A stretch of DNA of 64,000 bases from Lyophyllum atratum (Eukaryota > Basidiomycota > Agaricomycetes > Agaricales > Lyophyllaceae). A program made the position numbers and the translations under genes. Below are positions 22,640 through 34,700 of this stretch, one piece after another (position 1 is the stretch's first letter; each line of letters starts with the position of its first letter). Below the pieces are notes generated by a model. The model did no database searches, was not told the origin of the DNA, and worked only from the letters and a program-made list of their open reading frames with translations. Location of the stretch: the NCBI GenBank assembly GCA_014905825.1, contig JACGCN010000068.1, positions 108,348-172,347 on the forward strand. The letters are read 5' to 3'.

Positions 22640-23640
22640 TGCCCAAAAAGTACCGAGTTTGGACGCGTGCTCAGAAGACATCCGCGGCACCACTGAGGCC
22701 GTATATGCTGACGACGACCGTGGTGGCTGCGGCGCCGATCCTATTCTCGCCGTCACCGCGCTCTTACACGAAGCCGATCCAGTGCACGACGCTTAGCGGC
22801 AGGATGAGGATGGCGTATACAATTGAATATCTAGACGTGCTGAAGTGTGACCACAACACTAGTTATCAAGAGTTCGATGACGTACGCAAGCATTACAAGC
22901 GACTGCATCCGTGTAGTCTGATGTAAGTCATATCTGGACGCGCGATGTATTGAGAATTTCCACCAGTGTTTTAATGAGGGTGATATTTCCGCGACTCTAG
23001 AAGAATAGTAGGGTATACGCGAAGAATGAAAAGGCGAGGGTGATCTAGAACCAGACGTACTCGCCCCAGAGCCGCCATTGGAGGTAATTGTTGCCGAACC
23101 AACACCAATACGATGTAAGATTACATTATGCGTTTAATGAGCGCCCACCCGATGATCGAATGACATATAGGTGTAGGTGATTGGTAGAGGTCGCGCTTGT
23201 CGGTGTGTATTGCGTTTCCAACAATGGCCATGAGTATGATGGATAGCCACACGAGGCCGGTTATAATTTTGGCGACTCGGACCGATTTCTTGCGCATACA
23301 TACCACCTACTCGCCACCACACCCCAACAAACGTGTAGATGGTGATTAACTGTAACAGTATCAGGCACTTAGCATATTTCAAGCTGACGATGATAACTGA
23401 AATATTACTAGAGTTGTTATCGCTACTTCTGTTTCTCCTAGCTGCTGGATAACCCCTGTGGAAGGTTGAGTAGGAGGTGACACCTTAGGAGACGCGGGAG
23501 CTTGCCTTGGGTAGTGCAAAGGGGACCTATCTCGACCCTGCCATCATTAACCTATTTGACATCCAAGACGGCCCCAAGAGCTTGGATGAAGTCGGCCATG
23601 AACAAATTCAACTAGAGGGCGGGCAACGTTAGTAAACGCG
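22640..23640 (-). pseudogene. Decayed seven-TM receptor gene (GPCR-like)
   Basis: Fragments on the minus strand match the order expected of a basidiomycete seven-TM receptor: NLFMADFIQALGAVLDV (about 23600-23560), TEVAITTL then LITIYTFVGVWWR, KKSVRVAKIITGLVW, YWCWFGNNYLQWRLWGEYVW, ITLAFSFFAYTLLFF and VYAILILPLSVVHWIGF (near 22810). The chain is broken. TAG codons at 23552-23554, 23045-23047 and 22997-22999 fall where Trp is expected. A frameshift separates VWWR from KKSVRV, and the acceptor before YWCW is missing its AG. An upstream part of the gene may extend to about 24100 but is not clear. Function is lost on this reading. The family call rests on the spacing and aromatic motifs only. Confidence 0.6.
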
Positions 23641-24120
23641 TAGTACACGGAAGGTAACTTGAAACAACGTACCATAAGGATATCCATGGGCTCCTGGCGT
23701 ACACTGGTTTCACCTTCAGGGGCCGCATGCCGGACGTGTCGAACTACGTTTCTCTGAACATTGATAGGGTAAATTTAACCGTGAAACTTAGGAGAAGTAC
23801 AGGGATGAATGACAATTATAATGAAGGACACACAACACACTGCGAATAGAGAAAGAAACCCGATTTCTGCGACGATCTTTTAGCGCGGTGAGCGTCAAAT
23901 TCCCGGCGATGATAAGAACAGTGGATGAACGCACCGTGAGCCCAATGCTCTCCCCCCAGGTCAGACAGGATTGAAATATCGCCACTGAGCATCCTGCTAT
24001 ACTGCTCAGCAGGGCATATTATCCCGGGCGGGACCGCGATGACGGCCATCGCACACGTGTAGAAAGGTTGCTTAGATCTACTATGGCTTAAAGCGCTAAA
24101 GCACAGGATTGCAACCATAC

Positions 24121-25061
24121 GACGATGAGGAAAAATCGGCGTCTGTGCTCGCTGGCTGCGTCATTCAAAGTCGAAGATGGCGGCAAGAATCGGTGTAAGT
24201 TGACGCTCCCGGCTCCGTTGCCAGCGTCTGATACTTACATACCACTGCACGGTTATGCATGGGCTTATGGATATGGATGGAGACTCAGAGGGGCTTTGGT
24301 TCAGGTACGACACGTGGGCAGTGACGTTTCTACAATGAAGCGCACAGATCTCTCTCGGGAGTTTGTTAAGCTGCTTGTATGACTTGATGTCGAGTTGCCG
24401 AAGGGGATGAGGGGGATTGCAGAGTGGCATCGAGCTGTACCGAAGCGTTAGAAAATGAGCAAATTCTTCATGACTGTTTCTAATAAGGCCACACGACTTT
24501 CGACGGCTATATTTACTTTTTCATTTATTTTTGAAGGCGTATCTTTTAGGACTTTGTACGTAATCGATAACTCCCACGTGCTCGACGCGTTCGTGCCTGG
24601 ATATGTCCCGTTCTGGTGCGGGGAAAACCTGACCGTTTTCACGGTGCCGAACGCTTCTACGTAGTACCAGATACGGATGGGCAGTGCACATGATGATCAT
24701 GGGTTGCCCGGGCGTCCTTGTCCTGTCGTACAGCGCCCACTGTCCCCTGTATCGCTCGCTGTGGGCTTTCTGGCCCGATCATGCATGTTTGAGGCCGCTC
24801 TCAACTATTTCTGACAGGTAAGGATCTCTCTCGGCATTTATTTCGGTTTCCGATCTTGTTATAACGGTTTAGGCCCTCGACGGAACTCAACCACAATTTC
24901 TTTCTCTATTACTCTTCATCGATAGGCGCCGGCCCCGTGCTCTTCGCACTTGAACTTGCTTTTAAGGCGTGTTCACGGCGGCCGCTTGCCGTCGCGTCCA
25001 ACATATACCCGTCTTTCCTTATTTTAAAGCCTGAGGCCTTTCGATCTCGCTAGCTCAAGCC
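24121..25061. other. Intergenic, upstream of copper radical oxidase
   Basis: Contains short frames without recognised domains. The last 150 bases are GC-rich and then pyrimidine-rich just before the oxidase ATG and presumably hold its promoter. No clear TATA box was identified. Confidence 0.4.
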
Positions 25062-27564
25062 ATGTCGGCACTCCTACACCTCCTCGCCATGCCAATGCTG
25101 GCTGCCCTCACACTTGGTCAATCGACCACTACTATCCCACCGCCAGGCCAGCCGTCCCACTCAGGTGTCCCCGGCCAGTTCGAGATCATTGGAAACAGTC
25201 TAGTCAGCGCACAACAGGTGAGTTGGTCGCGCCAGTTTTTTTGGGGGGACGCCATGCTTATTCGCTTCCAAAGCTATTTCTCGGCACAGAAAAAAATGTG
25301 TTCATGGTCGACAAGGTCGAGAACAATCCAGCGAGGATTAAGGGGCATCCTGCATGGGCATCTGGTGAGCTGCGCGTGCTCGTTTTAAAAAATGGCGTTT
25401 GATGTTGACAATCGCTCCCAAGAATGGACCGTGGCTACCGATTCGCAGAGGCCCATGGATGCCGTGACGAATTCGTTCTGTGCTGTACGACGCGTTTACT
25501 ACCTTCATACTGATTCAATTGACACCTGTCCAGGGCGGCAACGTTATGGGCAATGGAACCTGGGTCAATGTAGGCGGAAATCAAGCCGTCACCTATGGAG
25601 GAGACGCCGCACCCAGTCAGAATGGCGGAGGGCCTTATGACGATCCTGACGGCAGAAAATCGTGAGTCCACATCCGCTGCTCAGCACGCTGTTTGATAAC
25701 GCGTTTGAAACTAGCATTCGGTTTGTGATTCCTAATGCCCTGAGGCCCGGCCCTCCCTAATGTCCTCTCCAGTTTGTTGAATCCTTGTGACGACGGCAAA
25801 TGCGACTGGGTCTTGTCGCCGGTGTCGTCTGACCAACGATGGTATCCCACGATGTCAGTGCCCTAAATTCGCGGCGTACAGTGTCCGCTAACTTTCATCA
25901 CAACGTTTAAGAGAAACATTGGATGATGGCACGCTCATCATAGTAATTACATTTTATTACTCCGTTCCTCGGCACCGTGATGCTAAATTTAGCATAGCTC
26001 GGCGGCTGCAGAAACGGTGGCTACGTCAACGATGCGAACCAGGACAATCCTACCTACGAGTTCTTCCCGCCCACAGGCGCACCCATCCTCTCTCCGATCC
26101 TCCAACGCACACTCCCGGCCAACTTGTACCCCCTGACATGGCTCCTCCCATCGGGCAAGTTATTCATCCAATCAAATTGGGAGACGTCTCTCCTGGATTA
26201 CCGCAAGAACAAGGAGACAGCGCTGGACGATATTCCGGATGCTGTGCGTACATATCCAGCGAGCGCAGGAACAATCATGATGCCCCTCACGCCAGCGAAC
26301 AACTGGACCGCGACTATCATGTTCTGCGGTGGCTCGAACGTCCAGCCGAATAGGTGAGTAGTCGGCGCCCACTGACCAGAAGCCCTCGCTTATCTCGGGC
26401 ATGCATAGATGGCTGAACCCGAATTGGATTATCCCGACGTTCGCTGCGTCGGCGTCCTGTGTCAAGATCTCGCCCGACTTGTCCAAGTCCTATGTCAAGG
26501 ATGATCCCTTGCCTGAGGGTCGTTCCATGGCCAACCTGATCTTCCTCCCCGACAGCAAGATCCTTTGCTTGAACGGAGCGAAACTGGGTACGCACTCTTT
26601 TCACATTTTTCTGGAACCGGCTGCTAAGTCATTGTTTTTAGGGACGGCCGGGTATGGTAATCAGTCGTGGACCATCGGGATGTCGTACGCGGACAAGCCT
26701 GTGTTGACCCCTGCTATCTACGACGCATCTGCACCTGCTGGAAAGCGCTGGTCAAGGGATGGCCTGGGAGCGAGCACGATTCCCCGCATGTACCACTCCT
26801 CAGCCACTCTGCTTCCCGACGGTGTGTTCAGGAAATTTCTTCAATCCAGGATGATATTTATGATCGTTTGATATGTAGGCTCCGTTTTCGTTTCTGGATC
26901 TAACCCAAACTCGGATTACAACGTCGGCGATGACGTCCCGTACAAGACGGAATACCGCACGGAGAGGTTCTATCCCTCGTATTACAACGAAAGGCGACCT
27001 CAGCCTGTTGGTCTCCTGCGTCAACTCTCTTATGGTGGCCCGTCGTTCGATGTTACGCTCGATTCGGATGATCTGTTTGGTGACGTCGAAAATGTCAAGA
27101 ACGCGACGGTCGTCATCATCCGTACGGGCTTCTCGACGCATTCAATGGTGCGTCTTGATTCTGTACCTCGACCGCTCGCCTCGCTAACTTGCAGATAACT
27201 CCATCTCATCTAGAACATGGGACAGCGATACGTCCAACTCGAATCGACCTACACCGGCCATCGGAACCAGACCGCTGTTCTGCACGTCAGCCAGCTGCCA
27301 CCCAACCCAGCCATCCTCGCGCCAGGTCCGGCATTGATCTTCGTGGTTGTCAACGGCGTGCCGTCTGTTGGCGCCCAAGTCATGATCGGATCCGGAAGCC
27401 TTGGAGTCCAGCCGACCTTGCCTATTGGAGATTTGCAAGCATCAACCATGGCTCCGGTTGGCGGCTCCCAGAATGCTGTGAACGCCGCCTTCAGAGTGTC
27501 CCAGCAATGGCTTACTGCGGGCGCATGGAGTATACTTCTGGTACTTCTTTCGTATGCGTGGTAA
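25062..27564 (+). CDS. Copper radical oxidase, glyoxal-oxidase type (AA5)
   Basis: Twelve exons: 25062-25217, 25274-25364, 25423-25484, 25534-25661, 25715-25720, 25773-25853, 25912-25942, 25998-26353, 26409-26587, 26642-26821, 26879-27147 and 27214-27564. The product has 629 residues. Such extracellular enzymes oxidise aldehydes such as glyoxal to acids with release of hydrogen peroxide that feeds peroxidases. The family's radical-copper site is complete: Cys102 in TNSFCAGG and Tyr172 in RWYPT (the thioether pair), Tyr414-His415 in RMYHSSATLLPDG and His511 in FSTHSMNMGQR. A signal peptide is at the N-terminus. The last ~25 residues are hydrophobic, which suggests a GPI-anchor signal. One exon has only 6 bases. 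The downstream kinase gene is in the same direction but probably separate. Confidence 0.93.
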
Positions 27565-28115
27565 CCCAGGACTTGACCCCAGGTACCTATGTGCTCGCAT
27601 TTGCGGGAATCTGTTTACAGACTTTGTTTGTGCCTCCCGATCCACCCACCGGGGTTTGTCACTCCCCACTTCCCTTCGTTTGGACCTGTCTCGTACTTTA
27701 CTATGGATTCTTGGGCTACTAGGGCTTATGTACTTATCAGTGACATACAGACCTTGGGTATTGATTAATTGACACCGCCCTGCAGGGTCTATTTTCTAGG
27801 ACATCAGGTTTTGTAGGCTACAGTCGGACACTTAGTGCATCTATCCAGCTATTGCTACCCACATAATTACCTTTGCACAATGATCACGTCGAGGACTTTG
27901 ACTCTTGAGGCCTGAAGCATTGACTCAGGTGTGATCTTGTGTGTTTAGGCTTGATTTAGGCGTAGCACGAGTTCACCAGGTCCGGGATCCGATCATTTGC
28001 CTCGGAAACGCTTCATATCTTCGCGGTTTCTGCATCAGGGTTTACTCAAAGTCCCAAAGCAACGTGCGCTTGCGTGGCTTGAACACGCTCAACAACCTGG
28101 GAGCACCCGCTATTC
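27565..28115. other. Intergenic between oxidase and kinase genes
   Basis: About 550 bases with no recognised coding sequence. It presumably holds the 3' UTR of the oxidase gene and the promoter of the kinase gene. Confidence 0.4.
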
Positions 28116-29435
28116 ATGCCACATAACCAGAATATGGTTGAAATAGGCCGCCCAGCCTTCAACAGGGCGTTTACAAATGCGGTTTCGACTCCAACGGAAT
28201 CGAGGACGCCAACAGTTACTGCTCCTGCACCACGAGTGCAGACTGCGACGGTGCATGTCAAGCGTGTCACGTTGACATCGAAGAAGAACTGGTGGATGGG
28301 TGAGTATTGCCTTTCTCGTCACCGATGCAAGTCTCACTAAGTGGGACGATGTCCAGTGGAGATGGATGAGGAGGAGGAGAAAAACAATGCCATGAACTCG
28401 TTCTCCTCGTCTGACGACGCATCGGTGGATCCGATGTACAACTACAGGCACGGTGCCGACCAGTACAACATCGATCCCAAACGGTCGGAATCGCCGCCGC
28501 CGTCACCCATTTATAACCCACCACGCCATCCAACATCGATCTTCTCCTTTCCAACGCCGACTGCGTATAGTGCGCCTCCCAACCCCACCGGAAGCATAAC
28601 CCCTTGCGCCCGTGGATCCGCGTCAGAACTCTTCAAGTGTATCGTGAAAAAGCCCGACGTCGTACAACTCGAAATCAACGGCGACATGCACTCGAACGCG
28701 TCCGACGTGACCGTCCAATTCCTAGCGGAGCTCCGCGTGTATACCACGCTTGCGCGACACCGCAACATATGCGCCTTCCTCGGGTCGCTGGAGAACGTTG
28801 GGTTAGTTCTCGAATATCTAGAGGGCCGTACGCTGTATGACGTTGTCATCGCGCGCCCGCCACTCTCTGAACCCCAGAAGATCGACTACCATAACCAGCT
28901 CCTCGATGGGCTAACGCATCTCCACTCCTACCGTCTAAGCCACGGCGACCTCTCGTTGCTAAACGTGCAGGTGACCTCGCCCGGTGACACGATCAAGCTC
29001 CTTGACTTCGGGCGCTCCGTGTCGGCAGATTCGATTTATAGGGCGCCTGAGGACGAGCCGGTCGACCCGTTTGATTCACTGCACCGCAAGGCGTCTAACC
29101 CTGCACATATCAGGCTCCCTGCGCCCAGGTTCGAGCAAATTCACCCGGGGACGCGCCCGTTTTCGGCGCCAGAGATCCTTCGTGGGGAGTGCCAAGATGC
29201 GCGGCTTGCGGACGCGTATAGCTTTGGGATGATCCTGGTGTGTTTGGATCGCTGCGAGAGCGTAGATGTGAAGCCGTGGGAGCAGAGGAAGGACCTTCTA
29301 CCAAAGGATCTCTTTGATGGATGTGTGTTATTTCAGCAGCGTGCAGGGGAGTACTTGAAGAAGTGCACGGAAGGAAGGAGGAGATTGCTGAAGGGTGATA
29401 TGATCGACACGGACCATCCGCAGATGGAAACATAA
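28116..29435 (+). CDS. Divergent protein kinase-like protein
   Basis: Two exons, 28116-28299 and 28357-29435, encode 420 residues. The kinase-like fold occupies about residues 150-400. A hydrophobic lobe with FLAELRVYTTLARHRNI (helix C Glu) is followed by the hinge LVLEYLEGRTL. Next come the catalytic loop HGDLSLLNV (Asp259, with the loop Asn), LLDFGRS (Asp278) and FSAPEIL, then SFGMILV. No glycine-rich loop and no VAIK-type lysine can be seen in the N-lobe, so activity is uncertain even though the C-lobe motifs are intact. The N-terminal ~100 residues are disordered with an acidic run. The upstream exon was joined because the splice (GTGAGT..CAG) keeps the frame; its ATG is the least certain part. 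Substrate unknown. Confidence 0.75.
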
Positions 29436-30860
29436 AAGTATCAGCACCTCGACCTGAAGCTCGGTCTCGGGAACTGCACACATCCACTGTAAAACCATTG
29501 GAACGCGCCTATTGCGCGACCACTGCATACTGTCATTGATACCTCAGGTGCATTCGCCATCCTGCACCTCATGATACCCCGCCACACTTGTATTTGTTTG
29601 GTCATACCGTCGCATTATCTGGAGGTCTGTCGTCTGTACCTCGTCGGAAGCATTTGTTGTACAATCATATTTTGCATCTACAGCTATGCATCTAATTATT
29701 CAATGTGATGCTTCGTCTGTACATCCAGCGGAAGTATTTGCTGTACCGTCATACTTTGCATCAACAGTTACGCATCTAAGCATTCAATGTGATGAGAGTG
29801 TTCGATCATCCATAGTATAATCCTTCGCATCACTTACGCCATGGCTGAGCACTTGCGCCACCCACTCAAACGCCTTCTCCATAATCGCGGAAGCCATCGA
29901 TCAGATCCCAGTATACTCAATCGACCCTAAGGTCCACATACAGGCTTTGAATCCGTTTCGCACGTACATCCTTTTCTTCGCATTTCTCGTCTCATTCGAA
30001 TCCCATGCGCTCGCCGCACATCACAATCACCGGCTACAATTGGCGATGGCACCGCCAATCGCATAGAGCCCGTGTACGTGAAGCGCCTTTTGTACCTCCC
30101 TATATCGTCCCCTAATAAGGATATTCATAAGCAATGAATTCGATGTGACCCTGCTGTATCAAGGGTACATTTTAGTCGTCTGAGGGCAGGACCACTGTCC
30201 AATGTGCTGGGATGGCCTTCAGACGCATGTCAAGCAAGTGACAAGGATATTATCACTTCGACACGCCGAGTCTCCCCACCTACTTCTCAAAACAAGGTCC
30301 GATATATTAACCAGAGCAATGTCATGTACAAGTAGTCCACTTCTAGCCTAGCGGCTTTGCAAGCATGTGCGGTCTGGTCGCCATCGAATGGGGGACACAT
30401 GATAGTTGAATGTATGCGCTCCGGGTTACGGCACTTCATAAGCCACTCGGCTGCGGGCGATTCCAAGCTCTTCAACTGCGAGCTGAGCTAGCCATTTCGG
30501 ACATTGCCCACTTTGCGCCCTGGCTATAGAGTGCACTCGTCTTATGAGCAGACTAAGCTTCATGCTTCGTACACGAACACTCGTCACGCCTTTCGTCATA
30601 AAGGCCGCTTGGTTACTCCAAGCTCAAGGTGTGGAAACATTTCAGGAGGCCAACTGGCAGGCCGCTGGAACACCACTCATGCTATCGTGGATGAGATAAA
30701 CTTGCTTTCGAGTACACCGCTACTTTGCGGAACGGAGGATGTAGATGTGGTATAAGAATAATGTAAAGGTTGTGACCGCTATGATCAATCAAGAATCTCC
30801 GCTCTGTTCGTTACTCTGTCCAACGCCTCCAAGTGTCTACGTCTCGCTTCGCCCACCGTC
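29436..30860. other. Gene-poor interval
   Basis: About 1.4 kb. It holds the 83-base direct duplication at 29629-29794 and otherwise only short frames. It probably includes the 3' UTRs of the kinase gene (plus) and the secreted-protein gene (minus), which converge here. Confidence 0.4.
29629..29794. repeat. Two-copy tandem repeat, period 83 bases
   Basis: 29629-29711 and 29712-29794 are imperfect direct copies. Both contain CGTCTGTAC, GGAAG, ATTTG, TTTGCATC and end in ATTCAATGTGATG. They sit about 200-360 bases past the kinase stop codon and could be a simple local duplication in a 3' flank. Encoded protein is unlikely. Confidence 0.8.
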
Positions 30861-31778
30861 TCATCTTCTGCTCGAGGGACGGCTGGCAAACTTGGCTCGT
30901 ACCAGGCGCACTAAGCCCAAGCACCGTCTCATTATCTGCATCCCACCGAGTGCAGGCTGGCCCACCTGGCTCGAATCAGACGCAGCAGCCGGTAGCAGCT
31001 TACCAGGCAGAGATATATCAGAGGATGGCGGGTTGGACGTCGGCATAGTAGGTACCGTGGCAAGCGACGCGCGCTTCATCGCTCCTTGAGCCAACTGCCG
31101 GTCCGAAGTCAACAACTTGTTGGTATTAGGTTTGGCCGGGCCGGGCATGGATTCCGTGGCGTCCTTGCGCTTTCTTTTCTCCTGTTGTCGGTGAAGTTCT
31201 ACGGGTGCGTCGCGCGAGAAATTTTTATCGTCCTGCTTCTTCTTCAGCTCACGTCCATTCATCTTAGGCCTGGCTTCTGCAACATGACCCTCCGCGGCAT
31301 TCACAGGGCTCATGGGCGACTCGGAGATAGCTGCACGAGCAGCCCGAATCGTGGTCATTCGCTTGGAGTCACCGATACCACGCGTCCAGATACCGCGTTT
31401 CTTTCCAAAGAGTGCAGGGAGTTGCGGGAATTTCTTGTCGTGAGATTCGCGAGGAATGATATCGCCTAGCCCAGATAAGTTACGTCTTCGCTTTTCAGCG
31501 CTGGACCGAGATTTTGAGTCCGACGCGGGGTGTGTACTCGTGCTTGTGCTCTCCTCATAGTCATGCCTCAGTGGCGAATCATTGGACGAATGGTAGTCCG
31601 CGGTGCGGAACTGTCGTTTCTGGGAGTCGTGATGTAGATCCTGGACGTGTGTGAGCGAGCTAGGGTCGGAAACGCCTTTGGCGTTGGGTGTGAATGGGTT
31701 GACAGAGGCATAGGCAGTGCTGACACTCCAGCTGAAGACGATAAGAGTAGGGACAAGGAGGTGCGATAATGGACGCAT
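30861..31778 (-). CDS. Secreted basic protein with many Lys-Arg sites, unknown function
   Basis: A single exon of 305 residues from the ATG at 31778. An in-frame ATG at 31940 would add 54 residues, but the shorter start directly precedes a clear signal peptide (MRPLSHLLVPTLIVFSWSVS then TAYA). The mature part is hydrophilic, rich in Ser, Lys, Arg and Asp, with no domain. Lys-Arg pairs recur: QKR, EKR, KKR, SKR, QEKR, MKR. Kex2-type proprotein convertases cut after Lys-Arg, so the product may be processed into several peptides (inference). The segments between sites are not close copies of each other, so this is not a typical repeat pheromone precursor. Confidence 0.6.
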   Translation of the reverse strand: MRPLSHLLVPTLIVFSWSVSTAYASVNPFTPNAKGVSDPSSLTHVQDLHHDSQKRQFRTADYHSSNDSPLRHDYEESTSTSTHPASDSKSRSSAEKRRRNLSGLGDIIPRESHDKKFPQLPALFGKKRGIWTRGIGDSKRMTTIRAARAAISESPMSPVNAAEGHVAEARPKMNGRELKKKQDDKNFSRDAPVELHRQQEKRKRKDATESMPGPAKPNTNKLLTSDRQLAQGAMKRASLATVPTMPTSNPPSSDISLPGKLLPAAASDSSQVGQPALGGMQIMRRCLGLVRLVRAKFASRPSSRR

Positions 31779-34700
31779 TGTAGTTGTAGTGATAGGTTGG
31801 CAGAATATTTCTTGATAAATATATCGAGTGGTGGTAGTAGGAAGACAAGAGGCACTGGCGATTTCAGTGCTGGTTGACCGAACTTTATATTCGCCGGCGG
31901 CTGACCATGTCACCAAAGTGTGACGGAAATAGAGATACAAGTTTGATCACTTTCATAGCTTGGATAGGGCCTTTTCAAAGCCACATCGTTCTGCTCCAGA
32001 AAATAATTCGGCCACCATAGATTATCGAATACTGACCATCTACAGTCACACGAGGCTCGGCCCTTGGTCGAAACCCAGACCACCGGTCGACCGAATGGAC
32101 GAAGGTGCGCAGACAGGATGCATGGGCTTCTGAGTTAGAAGCCGTACGAGATCGCGGATACCTGTATACTTGTAGCCTGAATCACGCCCCGAAGATAGAT
32201 ATGTGGTAAGGCAAGATCTTGGGGGATTGGAGGCGATGGCAAAGAAGAGTCGAGGTGTGGCGGTACAGTACTTTGAGACATCTCTAATTAGAGGCAATCA
32301 GCCACTGAACGGAGAATCAATCTCTGTTACTTGGGAAGAATACTGAAGCGTAACGACAGAGTATGGGAACGAGGAGAATGTCATCCCAGTGCAGCCTATC
32401 CAGGAACCTCGTCGCGAGAATGTCTCAGTGGTACATGACTGTGTTTCCGGCCCGAATGAATGGGAAGAAGGCCTCGACATGGGAGTTGCGGATCATATTG
32501 TCTCTGGATGGCTGTATTGAACGAAAGAATGATGTCACATATGTGTCCTATTATGCGACACAAATTTGAGGTGATCGACGAGGGGCATCGGCCGGTATAG
32601 GATCCAATATTCGCATTCGTGCCATTCGAATGCGTCCAAGAGAGACGCAGCGCGGAAAACTCGTCCATAAAATGTGGTCTGTAGTGCGTCTCCGGATGTT
32701 GAGTTGTATCGCCGATACGAAGGGACCAGTGAGCTCGAAATCAGCCACCCAGCGAGAGTACAGTATTTGTGTACGGGAGCATGAGCATGCCAAATACACG
32801 GATGACGGCATTCTACAGTACAAAGACCAGGAGTCAGAACGTTATCTGAGCATGAAAAAAAAGGCAGATTCCACACACGAGATTTGCTCCCATGGAGGCA
32901 TGTAACCCCCTCTCCCACCACATTTACCACTTCCAGCTACCTATCGCATCCGACCCACCGAAACGACGAAAGGCGCAGCTTTTCATATTTAAAGGTTAGT
33001 AATCAAGTGGCCACCTATCATCCTCGCCGGACTGGAGCCACAGAGGCGGTATGAGTGCGACTATGCCATTGATATCGCCCTGCGGTTATGGCGGAGCTTA
33101 AGGATCTCCAAGCCCAAGGTCGGGGTTCGCGCGCGCTGTCATCCTAGTGGGGCGCCATGCGAAGCGACCCAAAACTCATCCGCACCATTCACAGCACCGG
33201 TGAGGGCGGTTTAAACATATTGCGCCGTCGTAGCCGCTGACTCCTCGACGGGGATTGCTCGGGTCAACGATGTCCCAGACTTCAGGCGGCCTGCGACGGC
33301 CCAAAGATGACGCCGGGGACATAGCTATGCCAGAAGTCCATGAAAAAAACTGTGGGGGGTTCACAATGAGGAGGTCGGGAGTTTGACAAGGAAGTGGAGT
33401 GATCGGCAAACAGAGACTTTACGAAACCAACACCTGCCGTTCGGAGATGACTTCAACCTCACGATTCTCCTATCACCACGACACGCACGTCGTCAACAAT
33501 TCACAAGAATTCCTTTTGAACACTGGTATTTTTCAATGCTAGACGGCCAGAATAAATAGTATGGTGGGACACAGGCGCCGCTCTCATGGGTTGAAAGATA
33601 AGTGAGTTTCCAAACCACTCTTCCTCTGCTCTATATCACGGTAGATATGCACCACAGGCTGACATCCGCCGGGTGCCATGCATACGCAGCTACCCGTCGG
33701 ACGATACACATACATCCTTGGCTATCCCTGTGAAGCACACATGAGCAAGTTACGACCGCCGTTCACGATAACATACCCCGGTTCCACTCGCGCAGCGTTG
33801 AAGGTCTTGTCTTCACGTGGATTACCGTCGATGTACGCTCCCAGGCTAACGTCCACTAGGCCACAACCATCGCAATGAGGACATTCGGCACAACTTCGTC
33901 TTTGTCGGCGCTCCAGGCTGCTGTGGGAATGCACAGTCAAGGTGAATGGACCTCCTCATGGCTGAAAATTCATGGACTTGTGCGTAGGCTCCAGCGGTCG
34001 TGTGCATGGAGTCCTAAGCCTGGAATTGTCAGCTTTGTATCTGTTACCTTTCAGCAGCATGGGCATCGCCATAAGCTTAACGGTTCGACCGCACCGACCT
34101 TGTGGAGCCCGAACCGCTGCCACCATTTGTCATTTCTTGCGGGGCATAGGGCCAGAGTTGCTGGGCCCTGCTGGGTAACGCTGATTTATAAACTGATATC
34201 GAGTAGGGTTCACGATGAAGATAAAGGAGCAGACAAACCGATCTGCTCCTAGCCAGTGGTCAAGAAGTACTGCAGTGAGACTAACGTTCGGGATTCGGGT
34301 TAGACTTGCTAAGTGTCGAGCAAGATACGCGAACCTAACGATATGGCCAGGTCATTCAGGCATTACATTTCGGTCCACAGGGATAACAGGGAGCGGACGA
34401 ACCTAACTGCTTTCTGGACCAGCATATCATAAGCGTGCATTGTTAGGCATTGCTACCTACGCTAGCATGGGCGCCTCTAAAGTCGACGCATTGTCGGCGG
34501 GCTCGACTTCATCTCAGCTCCTGAAAGCTCTTCAACCCGCCAGCGCTATGTGTTTGTCGGCCTGATTGGATGTAGATCTTGGGTGCTGACTTTGCCTCTA
34601 CCGGTCGACTTGAGGAAGGGTAGTACGTTTCTCCGATGTCCGACTGGACGATTCTCCAGTGGATCAGGAGTATTGTGGAGTCATTTTCCGTTCCCTCCTG
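31779..34700. other. Gene-poor interval
   Basis: About 2.9 kb with no supportable gene. Some minus-strand frames between 32280 and 32930 are open for up to 130 codons, but they are broken by stops and show no recognised domain. No RNA gene or transposon protein was recognised. Confidence 0.35.

Noticed and set aside
34370..34395. CCACAGGGATAACAGG, reminiscent of the large-subunit rRNA peptidyl-transferase region
   Set aside because: The match stops after about 14 bases and flanking sequence does not resemble rRNA.
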